The notes beneath the pieces were generated by a model. That model was given only the letters and a program-made list of their open reading frames with translations, had not been told where the DNA came from and made no database searches. Of a stretch of DNA of 64,000 bases, positions 8,166 to 18,807 are shown piece by piece. Positions within the stretch are counted from its first letter, which is position 1, and every line of letters starts with the position of its first letter. Made by a program: the position numbers and the translations under genes. This DNA comes from Luteimonas sp. (GTDB taxonomy: Bacteria; Pseudomonadota; Gammaproteobacteria; Xanthomonadales; Xanthomonadaceae): positions 186,001 to 250,000 of the forward strand of contig JANPZU010000001.1 of NCBI GenBank assembly GCA_024707405.1, written 5' to 3'.

Positions 8166-9950
8166 ATGCCGATGAACCGCCTTTCCCTGCCCTTGCTGAT
8201 CGCCCTGGCCTGCCTTTCGCCGCCGGCCCTGACCGCAACGCAAGACCCGCTGGCGACGGTCGCCGAACGCAGCGGCTTTGCCCAGACCGGCCGCTACGAC
8301 GAGACCATCGCACTGTGCGAAGCCTTCGCGCAGCGGTACCCGGATGCCGTGCGCTGCTTCGATTTCGGCACCACGCCGGAGGGCCGGCCGATGAAGGCGC
8401 TGGCCGTCTCGCGAACCGGCGCACTCGTGCCCGGGGACGCACGCGGCCGCAACCTGCCGGTGGTGCTGATCCAGGGCGGCATCCACGCCGGTGAAGTCGA
8501 TGGCAAGGACGCGGGCTTCCTCGCGCTGCGGCAGGTGCTGGACGGCGAGGCCGCGACTGGCACTCTGGATGGGTTGGTCTGGGTATTCGTGCCCGTGTTC
8601 AACGTGGACGGACATGAGCGCTTCGGCGCATGGAACCGCCCCAACCAGCGCGGCCCGCAAGAGATGGGCTGGCGCACCACGGCGCGCAACCACAACCTCA
8701 ACCGTGACTACGCCAAGGCCGGATCGCCGGAAATGCAGGCGATGCTGGCGCTGGTCGACGATTGGGATCCGATTGCCTACATCGACCTGCACGCCACCAA
8801 CGGCGCGCAGTTCGAGCACGACATCTCCATCCAGGTCGAACCGCTGCACGCGGGCGACGATGCGCTGCGCGACGTCGGGCTGGCCTTGCGCGACGGCGTG
8901 ATCGCCGATCTCGCGGCGCAAGGCTCGCTGCCGCTGGCGTTCTATCCATCGTTCCAGGATTACCAGGATCCGGCATCGGGCTTCGAGGACAGCGTGTCGC
9001 CGCCGCGATTCTCGACCGGCTATTTCCTGCTGCGCAACCGCATCGCGATGCTGGTCGAGACCCATTCCTGGAAGCCCTACCCGCAGCGCGTCGAAGCAAC
9101 CCGCAACACCATCGTCTCGGTGCTGGAGCGCGTCGCGAAAAACGGGCACGAATGGATGTCCGTTGCACGCCAGGCCGATGCCCGTTCCGCCACACTGGCG
9201 GGCACGTCGATGCCGCTGTCGTACAAGGCCACGGAAGCCATGCGCACCATCGATTTCCGCGGTTACGCCTACACGCGCACGCCCTCCGACATTTCCGGCG
9301 CGCCGATGACCCGCTACGACGAATCCACGCCGCAGGTATGGAAGGTGCCGTTGCGCGACCAGATCGTGCCCGACAGCGTGGTCGATGCACCCCTTGGCGG
9401 TTACCTGGTACCCGCCGCACATGCCGCATGGGTCGGCGAGAAACTTCGCACGCACGGCATCGCGTTCGAGCGCATCGAAAAGCCCCTCGAAGACGCACAT
9501 GTCGAAGTCTTCCACCCGGCATCGGCCAACTTCTCCATCGCACCGGTCGAAGGCTTGCAGCGGCTGTCGCTTGCCGGCGCATGGCAACCGCAACGACACG
9601 GCATCCCCGCTGGCAGCTTGTTCGTCCCCATCGCTCAGGCGAAATCGAGGCTGGTGATGGCACTGCTCGAACCGACCGCACCGGATGCCTTGGCATCGTG
9701 GGGCATGTTCAACATCCACTTCGAGCGCAAGGAATACATGGAAGCCTACGTCGCCGAACAGGTCGCACGGGAGATGCTTGCCGCGGATCCGGCGCTGAAG
9801 TCCGAATTCGAGCGACGCCTGCGCGAAGATGCCGCGTTCGCCGGCAGCCCGTCGGCGCGGCTCGAGTTCTTCCATCGCCGGCACCCCTCATGGGACGACA
9901 GGTACCAGCGCTATCCGGTGTTCAGGACGGCGGTCGTGCCGACGCGCTGA
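8166..9950 (+). CDS. Exported M14-family zinc carboxypeptidase
   Basis: Encodes ~594 residues. A signal peptide (MNRLSLPLLIALACLSPPALTA) precedes an M14 catalytic domain. Zinc ligands are visible as HAGE in GGIHAGEVDGKD (about residue 107) and the His of YIDLHATNG, and a Glu in LVETHSWKPYPQRVEAT is the likely general base. The C-terminal ~230 residues form an extra domain of unknown role, common in long Xanthomonadaceae M14 proteins. It is divergent from the POT transporter gene and followed closely by an MliC-like lipoprotein gene. The start is uncertain by two codons (ATG at 8166 or 8172). Confidence 0.88.
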   Translation: MPMNRLSLPLLIALACLSPPALTATQDPLATVAERSGFAQTGRYDETIALCEAFAQRYPDAVRCFDFGTTPEGRPMKALAVSRTGALVPGDARGRNLPVVLIQGGIHAGEVDGKDAGFLALRQVLDGEAATGTLDGLVWVFVPVFNVDGHERFGAWNRPNQRGPQEMGWRTTARNHNLNRDYAKAGSPEMQAMLALVDDWDPIAYIDLHATNGAQFEHDISIQVEPLHAGDDALRDVGLALRDGVIADLAAQGSLPLAFYPSFQDYQDPASGFEDSVSPPRFSTGYFLLRNRIAMLVETHSWKPYPQRVEATRNTIVSVLERVAKNGHEWMSVARQADARSATLAGTSMPLSYKATEAMRTIDFRGYAYTRTPSDISGAPMTRYDESTPQVWKVPLRDQIVPDSVVDAPLGGYLVPAAHAAWVGEKLRTHGIAFERIEKPLEDAHVEVFHPASANFSIAPVEGLQRLSLAGAWQPQRHGIPAGSLFVPIAQAKSRLVMALLEPTAPDALASWGMFNIHFERKEYMEAYVAEQVAREMLAADPALKSEFERRLREDAAFAGSPSARLEFFHRRHPSWDDRYQRYPVFRTAVVPTR

Positions 9951-10024
9951 TCGCCGGCGGCACGCTTGCGGCATGTGTCCGGATGGAGAACCATGGACGC
10001 ACGACATCCCTGCCGGAGCCCGAC

Positions 10025-10732
10025 ATGCGCAACGCCCCCGTCCTCGCCATCACCCTGGGCTGCCTGCTGTTGGCAGGCTGCTCGCCTTCCGGCACCCCGG
10101 AGACCGCGGAAGCAACGCCAGCGCCGACCGACCCTGCACTGGAATCCCCGCCCGGACTGCCTGCGGCGGTTTCGGCCAACTTCCGCTGCGGCGACCTGCT
10201 GGTCGGGGTCGATTTCGACAACGTCGCCGAGACCGCCACGCTGTCGTGGTCGGGCCATCGCCGCGTGTTGCCGCAGGCGATCGCTGCATCCGGCGCCCGG
10301 TTCGCGGACGACGCCGGCAACGAATTCTGGAACAAGGGCGACGAGGCCACGCTGACATTCGCCGGTGCCGAACCCGTGCAGTGCGCCACGACGGAAGAGA
10401 CCTCGCCTTGGGACGACGCCCGCGAACGCGGCGTCGCGTTCCGCGGCATCGGCAATGAGCCGGGTTGGCTGGTGGAAGTCGATGGCGGCAACGCACCCTC
10501 GCTGCGCGCTCGACTCGATTACGGGGAGCGCAACATCGAGGCATCGAACCTCGACACCGCACCGGATGGCTCGCGCATTTCAGGCAGGACTGCCGAAGGC
10601 GAGGATGTCTCGCTGGCCATCTCCATCGAGGACTGCAGCGATGGCATGAGCGACCAGACCTATCCGGCCAGCGCCGAGCTGACCGTCGGCGAGCGCAGCT
10701 ACCGTGGCTGCGGCGCCTGGCTGGATCGCTGA
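10025..10732 (+). CDS. Lipoprotein with MliC-like domain and C-terminal COG3650-like domain
   Basis: Encodes 235 residues. The lipobox LAGC (Cys19) predicts an envelope lipoprotein. Residues ~55-125 (FRCGDLLVGVDF ... FWNKGDEATLTF ... VQC) match the membrane-bound lysozyme inhibitor of C-type lysozyme (MliC) pattern, including the paired cysteines. Residues ~140-235 start with FRGIGNEPGWLVEV, a segment seen in COG3650-type envelope proteins. Together these suggest protection from lysozyme or related peptidoglycan attack. GGAG lies 6 bases before the ATG. It precedes the secreted RNase gene by 85 bases, in the same direction. Confidence 0.82.
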   Translation: MRNAPVLAITLGCLLLAGCSPSGTPETAEATPAPTDPALESPPGLPAAVSANFRCGDLLVGVDFDNVAETATLSWSGHRRVLPQAIAASGARFADDAGNEFWNKGDEATLTFAGAEPVQCATTEETSPWDDARERGVAFRGIGNEPGWLVEVDGGNAPSLRARLDYGERNIEASNLDTAPDGSRISGRTAEGEDVSLAISIEDCSDGMSDQTYPASAELTVGERSYRGCGAWLDR

Positions 10733-10817
10733 CAGACACGATTCACGCAAGGCCCGCCACGATGCGCCGGACATCCACTCCGGCGCATCCGCGCTGACCG
10801 TCCCTTTCGGATTCCGC

Positions 10818-11249
10818 TTGAAACGCCATCCCGCCTTTTCGATCCTGCTGGTCGTCGCGCTGGTCGCGGCGATCCTGTGGACGCAGCGCCCATCGCCTGA
10901 TGCCGCCGGCCACGCTGGCGGCACCGACACACCCGTCGCCGCGCAACCTGCGGATCCGGCCTGGCCCGCGTTCCTGCCGCCAGAAGCACAACCGGTATTG
11001 CAACGCATCGCCACCGGCGCAACGCATCCGCACAGGCAGGACGGCACCGTATTCCAGAACCGCGAAGGACGCCTGCCTTCGCATCCACGCGGTTATTACC
11101 GCGAATACACGGTCGAAACGCCGGGACTGAATCATCGCGGCGCCCGCCGGATCGTCACCGGCGGGCAACCCCCTGCCGTCTACTACTACACGGACGACCA
11201 CTACGGCAGTTTCCGCCGTTTCGATCCGCCGAAAGGATTGGCCCCATGA
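10818..11249 (+). CDS. Membrane-anchored or exported guanyl-specific ribonuclease (barnase/RNase Sa family)
   Basis: Encodes ~143 residues. An N-terminal hydrophobic segment (about residues 7-21) predicts export or anchoring, then a ribonuclease N1/T1-type domain follows. The catalytic set of the RNase Sa group is all present: Glu in GYYREYTVETPG, Arg in RGARRIVTG, and His in YYTDDHYGSFRRF. These enzymes cut RNA after guanine. The stop codon overlaps the start of a barstar-like inhibitor gene (ATGA), so the toxin and inhibitor are translationally coupled. No ATG fits; TTG at 10818 starts a plausible signal sequence but lacks a strong ribosome site, so the true start is uncertain. Confidence 0.88.
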   Translation: MKRHPAFSILLVVALVAAILWTQRPSPDAAGHAGGTDTPVAAQPADPAWPAFLPPEAQPVLQRIATGATHPHRQDGTVFQNREGRLPSHPRGYYREYTVETPGLNHRGARRIVTGGQPPAVYYYTDDHYGSFRRFDPPKGLAP

Positions 11250-11710
11250 CCGAATCCGGTTTCGACCCGGGACTGTTCGATCCCTCGCTCGTCGGCGTGC
11301 ATGCCGTGCCCGCGAGCGAGTTGGCCCTGCTCGACATCGCCGCGCGCGACGCTGGCCTGCACACGACCGAGATCGACCTGCACCACTGCCTCGGCAAGCC
11401 GATGCTGTTGCTGCGCATGCAGATGGCACTCGAATTTCCCGTCGGCATGGGGCGCAACTGGGACGCACTGTCGGACGTACTGCGCGACCTGGGCTGGATC
11501 GAAGCGCCCAACGGGCACGCATTGCTGTTCGCCGATGCCGCCGACCTGCGCGAGGCGTCGCCCGGTGATTACGACACGTTGCTGTCGATCCTGCAGGAAG
11601 CAGTGGAATTCTGGACGGGCAGCGACACGCCGCTGTGGGCGTTCATCGCACTGCCGGACGACGAGTTTGATCTGCCCGAAGACGAAGACCATGGGCATCC
11701 GGCAAAGTGA
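11246..11710 (+). CDS. Barstar-family ribonuclease inhibitor
   Basis: Encodes 154 residues, longer than the classical ~90. The barstar fold spans about residues 30-120: VGMGRNWDALSDVLRDLGWI holds the conserved NWDAL-D helix that blocks the RNase active site, with the VHAVPASEL and IDLHHCLGKPMLLLRMQ strands before it. There is no signal peptide, so it acts in the cytoplasm, shielding the cell before the RNase leaves. The start overlaps the RNase stop codon. The acidic tail DDEFDLPEDEDHG is unusual in length. A large palindrome directly follows. Confidence 0.9.
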   Translation: MTESGFDPGLFDPSLVGVHAVPASELALLDIAARDAGLHTTEIDLHHCLGKPMLLLRMQMALEFPVGMGRNWDALSDVLRDLGWIEAPNGHALLFADAADLREASPGDYDTLLSILQEAVEFWTGSDTPLWAFIALPDDEFDLPEDEDHGHPAK

Positions 11711-11715
11711 GTGAT

Positions 11716-11789
11716 GTCATCCCGAGCGTAGCGATGGATCTTGCCTTGCAGCGATCCGGGGCAAGATCCCTCGCTACGCTCGGGATGAC
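11716..11789. repeat. Long interspersed palindrome (GTCATCCCGAGCG type)
   Basis: A 74-base near-perfect inverted repeat. The outer arms GTCATCCCGAGCGTAGCGA / TCGCTACGCTCGGGATGAC and inner arms ATCTTGCC / GGGCAAGAT enclose a ~12-base loop. The same outer sequence recurs in very many bacterial genomes as an interspersed palindrome. It sits between the convergent barstar and uup genes and could terminate both transcripts. Confidence 0.85.
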
Positions 11790-11818
11790 AATAAAAGCCG
11801 AAGCAGCAGGCGAAAAGC

Positions 11819-13702
11819 CTAGCCGTCCAGTTCCGCCCATCGTGCATACGCAGCATCGAGTTCCTGCTGCATCGTCGCCAGCCGTGCATTGTCTGCCGTA
11901 ATTGCCGTCGCATCGCGCTGGAAGAATGCCGGATCGGCCATCGCCTCGGTCAAGGTCGCGATGTCGCTTTCCAGCGTCTCGATGCGCAAGGGCAACTGTT
12001 CGAGTTCGCGCGTTTCCTTGTAGCTCAGCTTTCGCTTGGTCGCAGCAGCAGCAACCGTTTCCGGCTTTGATTCGACCTTCGCATCGGTGGCAACGGGCAC
12101 GGACACTTTCGCACACGCTGGCTGCGGCCGCTGTCGCAGCCAGTCCTCGTAGCCGCCGACGTATTCGCCCACGCGGCCATCGCCTTCCATCACCAGCGTG
12201 GACGTCACCACGTTGTCGAGGAAATCGCGGTCGTGGCTGACCAGCAGCAGCGTGCCGGGATACTCGGCCAGCAATTCCTCCAGCAGTTCCAGTGTCTCGA
12301 CGTCGAGGTCGTTGGTCGGTTCGTCCATCACCAGCAGGTTGGACGGCTGCGCGAACAGCTTGGCCAGCAGCAACCGGTTGCGTTCGCCGCCCGACAAACG
12401 CGTGATCGGCGCACGGGCGCGTTCCGGACTGAACAGGAAATCCTGCAGATAGCCCATCACGTGCTTGCGCTTGCCGTTGATCTCGACCGATTCCTGCCCC
12501 TCGGCCACGTTCTCCAGCGCGTTCCAGTCCTCGCGCAAGGTGGCGCGGTACTGGTCGAAGTACGCCACCTGCAACTGCGTGCCCTGCTTCACCTCGCCCG
12601 CCTGCGGTGCCAGTTCGCCCAGCAACAGCTTGAGCAGGGTGGTTTTGCCGCTGCCGTTGGGGCCGATCAGGCCGATGCGGTCGCCGCGCACGATCGTGGT
12701 CGAGAAATCGCGCACCAGTGCACGGTCACCGAACGCGAACGACACGTCCTTCGCCTCGATCACTTTCTTGCCCGATGCAGAAGCCTGGGCGCTCTCCATC
12801 CGCACGTTGCCGGACAACTCGCGCCGCTGCGCCCGCTCGACGCGCATCGCCTTCAACCGACGCACGCGGCCTTCGTCGCGTGTGCGCCGCGCCTTGATGC
12901 CCTGCCGGATCCAGGCCTCCTCCTGCGCCAGCAGCTTGTCGAAGCGTGCGTTCTCCTGCGCCTCGGCATTCAACCGCTCCTCGCGCCGCCGCAGGTAGTT
13001 GTCCCAGTCACCCGGCCAACTGGTGAGCTTGCCGCGATCGATCTCGACGATCCGCGTCGCCAGCGATCGCAGGAAACGGCGGTCGTGGGTCACGAACACC
13101 AGCGCCCCACCCCATCCCTTGAGGAAACCTTCCAGCCAGTCGATGGCGGCGATGTCGAGGTGGTTGGTGGGTTCGTCGAGCAGCAGCACATCCGGCGCGG
13201 ACACCAGCGCGCGCGCCAGCAGCACGCGACGCTTCATGCCGCCGGACAAGCGCGCGAACGTGGCGTCGCCGTCGAGCTCCAGCCGTTCCAGTGTTTCGTT
13301 CACACGCTGGTCGATCCGCCAACCGTCGAGCTGTTCGATGCGGTGCTGCACGTCGGCCAGCGCGCGCGTGTCCATGTCCTCGGCGTGCACCAGATGGTGG
13401 TACTGCGCCAGCAACGTACCGATCTCGCCCAGGCCATCGGCGACCACGTCGAACACGCTGCCCGAGGCGCCCGCCGGCACTTCCTGCTCCAGCCGTGCGA
13501 CGCGCACGCCATCCTCGCGGCGGATATCGCCATCGTCGGGGCGCGCCTCGCCATCGAGCAGGCGCAACAGGGTGGACTTGCCGGCGCCATTGCGACCGAT
13601 CAGGGCGACGCGCTCGCCACGTTCGATGGAAAAATCGACGCGATCCAGCAGCAGCGGGCCGCCGACGCTGAAGTCGACGGCATTCAATGTGATCAAGGGC
13701 AT
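11819..13702 (-). CDS. uup: ABC-F ATPase Uup
   Basis: Encodes 627 residues with no membrane segment: two ABC ATPase domains in tandem. Domain 1 has Walker A GRNGAGKST near residue 37 and signature LSGGMKRR; domain 2 has GPNGSGKTT near residue 350 and LSGGERNR. The ABC-F linker with many Arg/Glu lies between, and the last ~75 residues (KRKLSYKETRELEQLP onward) form the coiled-coil DNA-binding tail characteristic of Uup. Uup acts on ribosomes or branched DNA and affects transposon precise excision. No ribosome site is visible; the ATG lies 6 bases after TACAAT, suggesting a leaderless transcript. Confidence 0.93.
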   Translation of the reverse strand: MPLITLNAVDFSVGGPLLLDRVDFSIERGERVALIGRNGAGKSTLLRLLDGEARPDDGDIRREDGVRVARLEQEVPAGASGSVFDVVADGLGEIGTLLAQYHHLVHAEDMDTRALADVQHRIEQLDGWRIDQRVNETLERLELDGDATFARLSGGMKRRVLLARALVSAPDVLLLDEPTNHLDIAAIDWLEGFLKGWGGALVFVTHDRRFLRSLATRIVEIDRGKLTSWPGDWDNYLRRREERLNAEAQENARFDKLLAQEEAWIRQGIKARRTRDEGRVRRLKAMRVERAQRRELSGNVRMESAQASASGKKVIEAKDVSFAFGDRALVRDFSTTIVRGDRIGLIGPNGSGKTTLLKLLLGELAPQAGEVKQGTQLQVAYFDQYRATLREDWNALENVAEGQESVEINGKRKHVMGYLQDFLFSPERARAPITRLSGGERNRLLLAKLFAQPSNLLVMDEPTNDLDVETLELLEELLAEYPGTLLLVSHDRDFLDNVVTSTLVMEGDGRVGEYVGGYEDWLRQRPQPACAKVSVPVATDAKVESKPETVAAAATKRKLSYKETRELEQLPLRIETLESDIATLTEAMADPAFFQRDATAITADNARLATMQQELDAAYARWAELDG

Positions 13703-13708
13703 GGGGAT

Positions 13709-13714
13709 ATTGTA
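13709..13714 (-). promoter_or_regulatory. Candidate -10 element for leaderless uup mRNA
   Basis: On the minus strand TACAAT is followed by six bases and then the uup ATG, so transcription would begin at or next to the start codon. The hexamer overlaps the GTAG head of a palindromic repeat. No clear -35 box. Confidence 0.4.
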
Positions 13715-13886
13715 GGGCGGGCCCTGGCCCGCCGTTGGGTTATTTGATGGCTTCGCGATTCATGCACACCCACCTATCGTCGACAGAACACTGTGGTTTC
13801 CCGCAGCAACGGACGATGGCAATGCGGGGCGTGCCTCAATGGCGGGCCAAGGCCCGCCCCCGGATCATGTCCGGGGCAGGCCCTAC
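13712..13886. repeat. GTAG-headed REP-like palindromes between uup and selO
   Basis: Two palindromic units face each other. The left begins GTAG (13712) and folds as GGGCGGGCC/GGCCCGCC (to 13733). The right consists of GGCGGGCC-AA-GGCCCGCC (13841-13858) plus CCCCGGA/TCCGGGG and ends in CTAC, the complement of GTAG, at 13886. The right end overlaps the selO stop codon. GTAG-headed palindromes are a known REP type in Stenotrophomonas and other xanthomonads, mobilised by RAYT transposases; no RAYT gene is in this window. The bases between (13734-13840) show nothing coding. Confidence 0.75.
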
Positions 13887-15439
13887 GAACTGCACGACAG
13901 CATCGAACAGCCCGCCTTCGTCCTCGCCCATTCCGGGCGCTTCGCGGCGAACGCCTCGCGCCCGGGCTGGTCTTCATACGGCCTACGCATCACGTCCAGC
14001 AATTCCGCGATGCCATCGGCATCGCCGGCCGTCGCCCGGTCGATGGCCTGCTGCGCGAGGTAATTGCGCAGCACGTACTTCGGATTGGCGGCACGCATGC
14101 GTTCGCGCCGTCGCAAAGCTTGCAATGGATCATCGGCGATACGGGCGCAATACCGTGCCAGCCAACCCTCGAAACCGGGACGATGTTGATCGCGTTTCCC
14201 GGCGTCGTAGAACGCGTGGTCGAAATCCGCCAATGTCGCTGCATCGTGTTCGACATCCACCAGGGCGCGGAAGAACAACGTCATGTCCACTTCCGCAGCG
14301 TGCATCAACCCATGCAGGTCGCGCATCAGTTCGACATCGCCTTCACGGCATTCCACCAGCCCCAGCTTGTGCGCCACGTTGTCGCGGTCACAGGCCGCGT
14401 ATCGTTCGGCGTAGGCATCCAGCCCCGCCTGCAGCGGCGCGGGATCGTCGAACAGCGGCGACAAAGCCTGCGCCAGTCGCACCAGGTTCCACTGCGCGAT
14501 TTTCGGCTGCCAGCCGAAACGGTAGCGTCGACCCTGCGCATCGGTGGTATTGGGCGTCCAATCCGGATCGTAATCGTCGATCCAGCCGTACGGGCCGTAA
14601 TCGATGGTCAGGCCCAGGATCGACATGTTGTCGGTGTTCATCACGCCATGCACGAAGCCCACGCGCATCCAGCCGGCCACCATTTCCGCCGTACGCCGGC
14701 AGATCTCCGTGAACCAGCCGCAATACAGCGCCTCGCCCTGCCCCTGCAACCACGGAAAATCGCGGGCGATGGTGAAGTCGGCGAGCCGCCTCAGCAAGGC
14801 GACATCGCCACGCGCGTAGGGCAACTCGAAATGCCCGAATCGGATGAACGACGGCGCCACGCGACAGACGATTGCGCCCGGCTCCGCTGCGGGATGGCCG
14901 TCGTAGAACATGTCGCGCACCACATCGTCGCCCGTCGCCACCAACGACAGCGCACGCGTGGTCGGAATACCGAGGTGATGCATCGCTTCGCTGCACAGGA
15001 ACTCGCGGATCGACGAACGCAGCACCGCGCGCCCATCCGCACTGCGTGAATACGGCGTGCGCCCCGCGCCCTTGAGCTGCAGTTCCCAGCGTTGACCGGA
15101 TGCGGCTACGGTTTCGCCCAGCGTGATCGCGCGCCCGTCGCCGAGTTGCCCGGCCCAGTGGCCGAACTGGTGCCCGCCGTAGTTGGTCGCGTACGGATCC
15201 ATCCCCGGCAGCAGCGCATTGCCGCCGAAAGTCTCAGCGAATGCCTTCGAGCGGATGGCGTTTTCGCTGAATCCGAGTTCCATCGCCATTTCGGGCGAGT
15301 GCGCCAGCAGCCGTGGCGCGGCGACCGGCGTCGGATCGACCCGCGACCAGGCGGCATCCACTTGCCGCAGGCGCGGCCCGGCCTCCGGATCGCCCGGCAA
15401 CTCGCGCAGGAACAGGTTGTCGAATCGGGGGCTGTGCAC
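13883..15439 (-). CDS. selO: Protein adenylyltransferase SelO (YdiU)
   Basis: Encodes 518 residues of the SelO/YdiU pseudokinase family, which binds ATP upside down and transfers AMP to Ser, Thr or Tyr of proteins, with a role in redox stress. Conserved blocks are [21 protein letters not shown], the [22 protein letters not shown] loop and [21 protein letters not shown], which carries the catalytic Asn-Asp set. The C-terminus ends in two spaced cysteines (CSMLSCSS), echoing the redox-active Cys pair and C-terminal selenocysteine/Cys of the family. It is a single gene, divergent from the DEAD-box helicase gene with 116 bases between. Confidence 0.95.
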   Translation of the reverse strand: MHSPRFDNLFLRELPGDPEAGPRLRQVDAAWSRVDPTPVAAPRLLAHSPEMAMELGFSENAIRSKAFAETFGGNALLPGMDPYATNYGGHQFGHWAGQLGDGRAITLGETVAASGQRWELQLKGAGRTPYSRSADGRAVLRSSIREFLCSEAMHHLGIPTTRALSLVATGDDVVRDMFYDGHPAAEPGAIVCRVAPSFIRFGHFELPYARGDVALLRRLADFTIARDFPWLQGQGEALYCGWFTEICRRTAEMVAGWMRVGFVHGVMNTDNMSILGLTIDYGPYGWIDDYDPDWTPNTTDAQGRRYRFGWQPKIAQWNLVRLAQALSPLFDDPAPLQAGLDAYAERYAACDRDNVAHKLGLVECREGDVELMRDLHGLMHAAEVDMTLFFRALVDVEHDAATLADFDHAFYDAGKRDQHRPGFEGWLARYCARIADDPLQALRRRERMRAANPKYVLRNYLAQQAIDRATAGDADGIAELLDVMRRPYEDQPGREAFAAKRPEWARTKAGCSMLSCSS

Positions 15440-15555
15440 GGGTTTTCCCTTTGTTTTCCATGCCTTTTGACGTGGATTCAGGCCATGGGCCGGGAAGAGA
15501 TGGTCACGAGGCGTAAACTATGCAACCCACATGACCGGCGCCGTCCGGAACACCC

Positions 15556-17466
<1,911 letters not shown>

Positions 17467-17512
17467 TCGGTCACAGCGGCAACCATCGGTTCCACGGCGC
17501 GCGCTTCGTTCC

Positions 17513-17518
17513 TAGAAT
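17513..17518 (+). promoter_or_regulatory. Candidate -10 element for a leaderless transcript
   Basis: TAGAAT followed by six bases (CGGGCC) and the ATG of the amidotransferase gene. There is no Shine-Dalgarno sequence. The same TAnnAT-N6-ATG layout occurs at three other genes of this window. Confidence 0.45.
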
Positions 17519-17524
17519 CGGGCC

Positions 17525-18280
17525 ATGCCCCGCATCCTGGTCTTCCAGCACGTCGCCGCCGAGCCGCTCGGCACGCTCGACCCGTTGATCCGCAGCCGCG
17601 GGCATCGCATCCGCTTCGTCAATTTCGAACGCGAACCCGACGCGCAGCCCAATGTCGATCGCTACCAGGGACTGGTGGTGCTGGGCGGGCCGATGAACGT
17701 CGAAGACCAGTCGCTGCGTCCCCATCTGCGCGCCGAATTGCTGGCCATCGAACGCATGCTCTCGCAGGGCAAGCCGGTACTCGGCATCTGCCTCGGCGCG
17801 CAACTGCTCGCGCATGCGCTGGGCGCACCGGTCAAACGCCACCACACGCCGGAAATCGGCTGGTATCCGCTGCACACCACGGACGCGGGTCGCGACGATG
17901 CCGTGCTGTCGCCGCTGGGCGAACGCGCGCAGGTATTCCAGTGGCATGGCCAGCATTTCGAGATCCCGCAGACGGCGGTGCAACTCGCGCGCAGCGACAC
18001 CTGCGACCAGCAGGCCTTCCGCTGGGGCGACAATGCCTACGGGTTCCAGTTCCACCTCGAAATGGACCAGCCGCTGATCGAACGCTGGCTGGCCAATCCC
18101 GTCTATCGCGAGGAACTGGCGGCGATGGCCGGCACGCAGGACGAGGCCCGCATCCGCGCCGGCACCCTCGAGCACATCGCCGGCATGCAATCGCGCGCCG
18201 ACGCGGTGTTCAACAACTTCCTCGACCTGGTGGGCCGGCCGAACCGGCGCATCGCGCTGCCTTCGCGGGAATTCGGCTGA
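17525..18280 (+). CDS. Class I glutamine amidotransferase (GMP-synthase-like)
   Basis: Encodes 251 residues. The triad of class I glutaminases is visible: Cys in VLGICLGAQLLAHALG (about residue 84), and His and Glu in the FQFHLEMDQ segment near residue 178; YQGLVVLGGPMNVEDQ is the N-terminal strand-loop. There is no synthetase domain, so it belongs to the stand-alone GuaA-like group (YfeJ/YLR126C type), whose ammonia acceptor is generally unknown. It is transcribed alone, with no ribosome site; the ATG directly follows a -10-like TAGAAT. Confidence 0.9.
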   Translation: MPRILVFQHVAAEPLGTLDPLIRSRGHRIRFVNFEREPDAQPNVDRYQGLVVLGGPMNVEDQSLRPHLRAELLAIERMLSQGKPVLGICLGAQLLAHALGAPVKRHHTPEIGWYPLHTTDAGRDDAVLSPLGERAQVFQWHGQHFEIPQTAVQLARSDTCDQQAFRWGDNAYGFQFHLEMDQPLIERWLANPVYREELAAMAGTQDEARIRAGTLEHIAGMQSRADAVFNNFLDLVGRPNRRIALPSREFG

Positions 18281-18304
18281 CCGGCAGCATCCATCACCCC
18301 GCGC

Positions 18305-18381
18305 GTGGAGCCGAGCTTGCTCGGCTGCGCTTCGTTTCCTCCACAGAGCCGGCGCGGGCAGCCGAGCAAGCTCGGCTCTAC
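18305..18381. repeat. Paired GTAG-type REP palindromes (SMAG-like)
   Basis: Two palindromes in head-to-head order. The left reads GTGGAGCCGAGCTTGCTCGG and continues CTGC (from 18305); the right is its near-exact inverse, ending CGGCTCTAC at 18381. Read from the right end it starts GTAGAGCCGAGCTTGCTCGG. This matches the SMAG (Stenotrophomonas maltophilia GTAG) REP form, arranged as a dimer with a ~30-base spacer. It lies between convergent genes. Confidence 0.82.
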
Positions 18382-18435
18382 AGCAAGACCGGCTCGTCGG
18401 ACTCTACGGAATGTTGCACAAACCCGCGGCCATGA

Positions 18436-18807
18436 TCACTCCGCGGCGGGTGCATCACGCTGTACGGCATCCGCCTCGGGCAGCGGTTCCGGCAAGGCCT
18501 CGACCGGCGGCTGCGCCTTCGGATCGAATTGCCCCATCACACCATCGACGACACCATCCACCATGCGCTGCTTCGCCTGACGGGCAAGTTCCGCCGGATC
18601 GGCCAGCTCCTCGATGCGCCTGCCGCCGAAATCCGGGCCCAGCACGTAGAACAGTTCCGAAATCGTCGGCCAGCCCAGGTGCGGTGCAAGGAACCAGTAC
18701 GCACCGACCAATGCCAGCACGAACATCAGGATCTTCAGCAACGCACCCACCAGCTTGAACGCGAGGTATGCGCCCAATACCAGCAGTACCAGGCCCAGCC
18801 AGCTCAT
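18436..18807 (-). CDS. Small membrane protein of unknown function
   Basis: Encodes 123 residues. Residues 1-42 form two closely spaced hydrophobic segments (GLVLLVLGAYLAFKLVGAL and KILMFVLALVGAYWFLAPHL), followed by a soluble, acidic, Pro/Glu/Ala-rich tail. I do not recognise a named family, though similar two-segment proteins are common in xanthomonads. The start codon overlaps the trhO stop as ATGA, so it is translationally coupled to trhO and probably made in the same operon. A membrane role next to a tRNA hydroxylase is unexplained. Confidence 0.75.
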   Translation of the reverse strand: MSWLGLVLLVLGAYLAFKLVGALLKILMFVLALVGAYWFLAPHLGWPTISELFYVLGPDFGGRRIEELADPAELARQAKQRMVDGVVDGVMGQFDPKAQPPVEALPEPLPEADAVQRDAPAAE

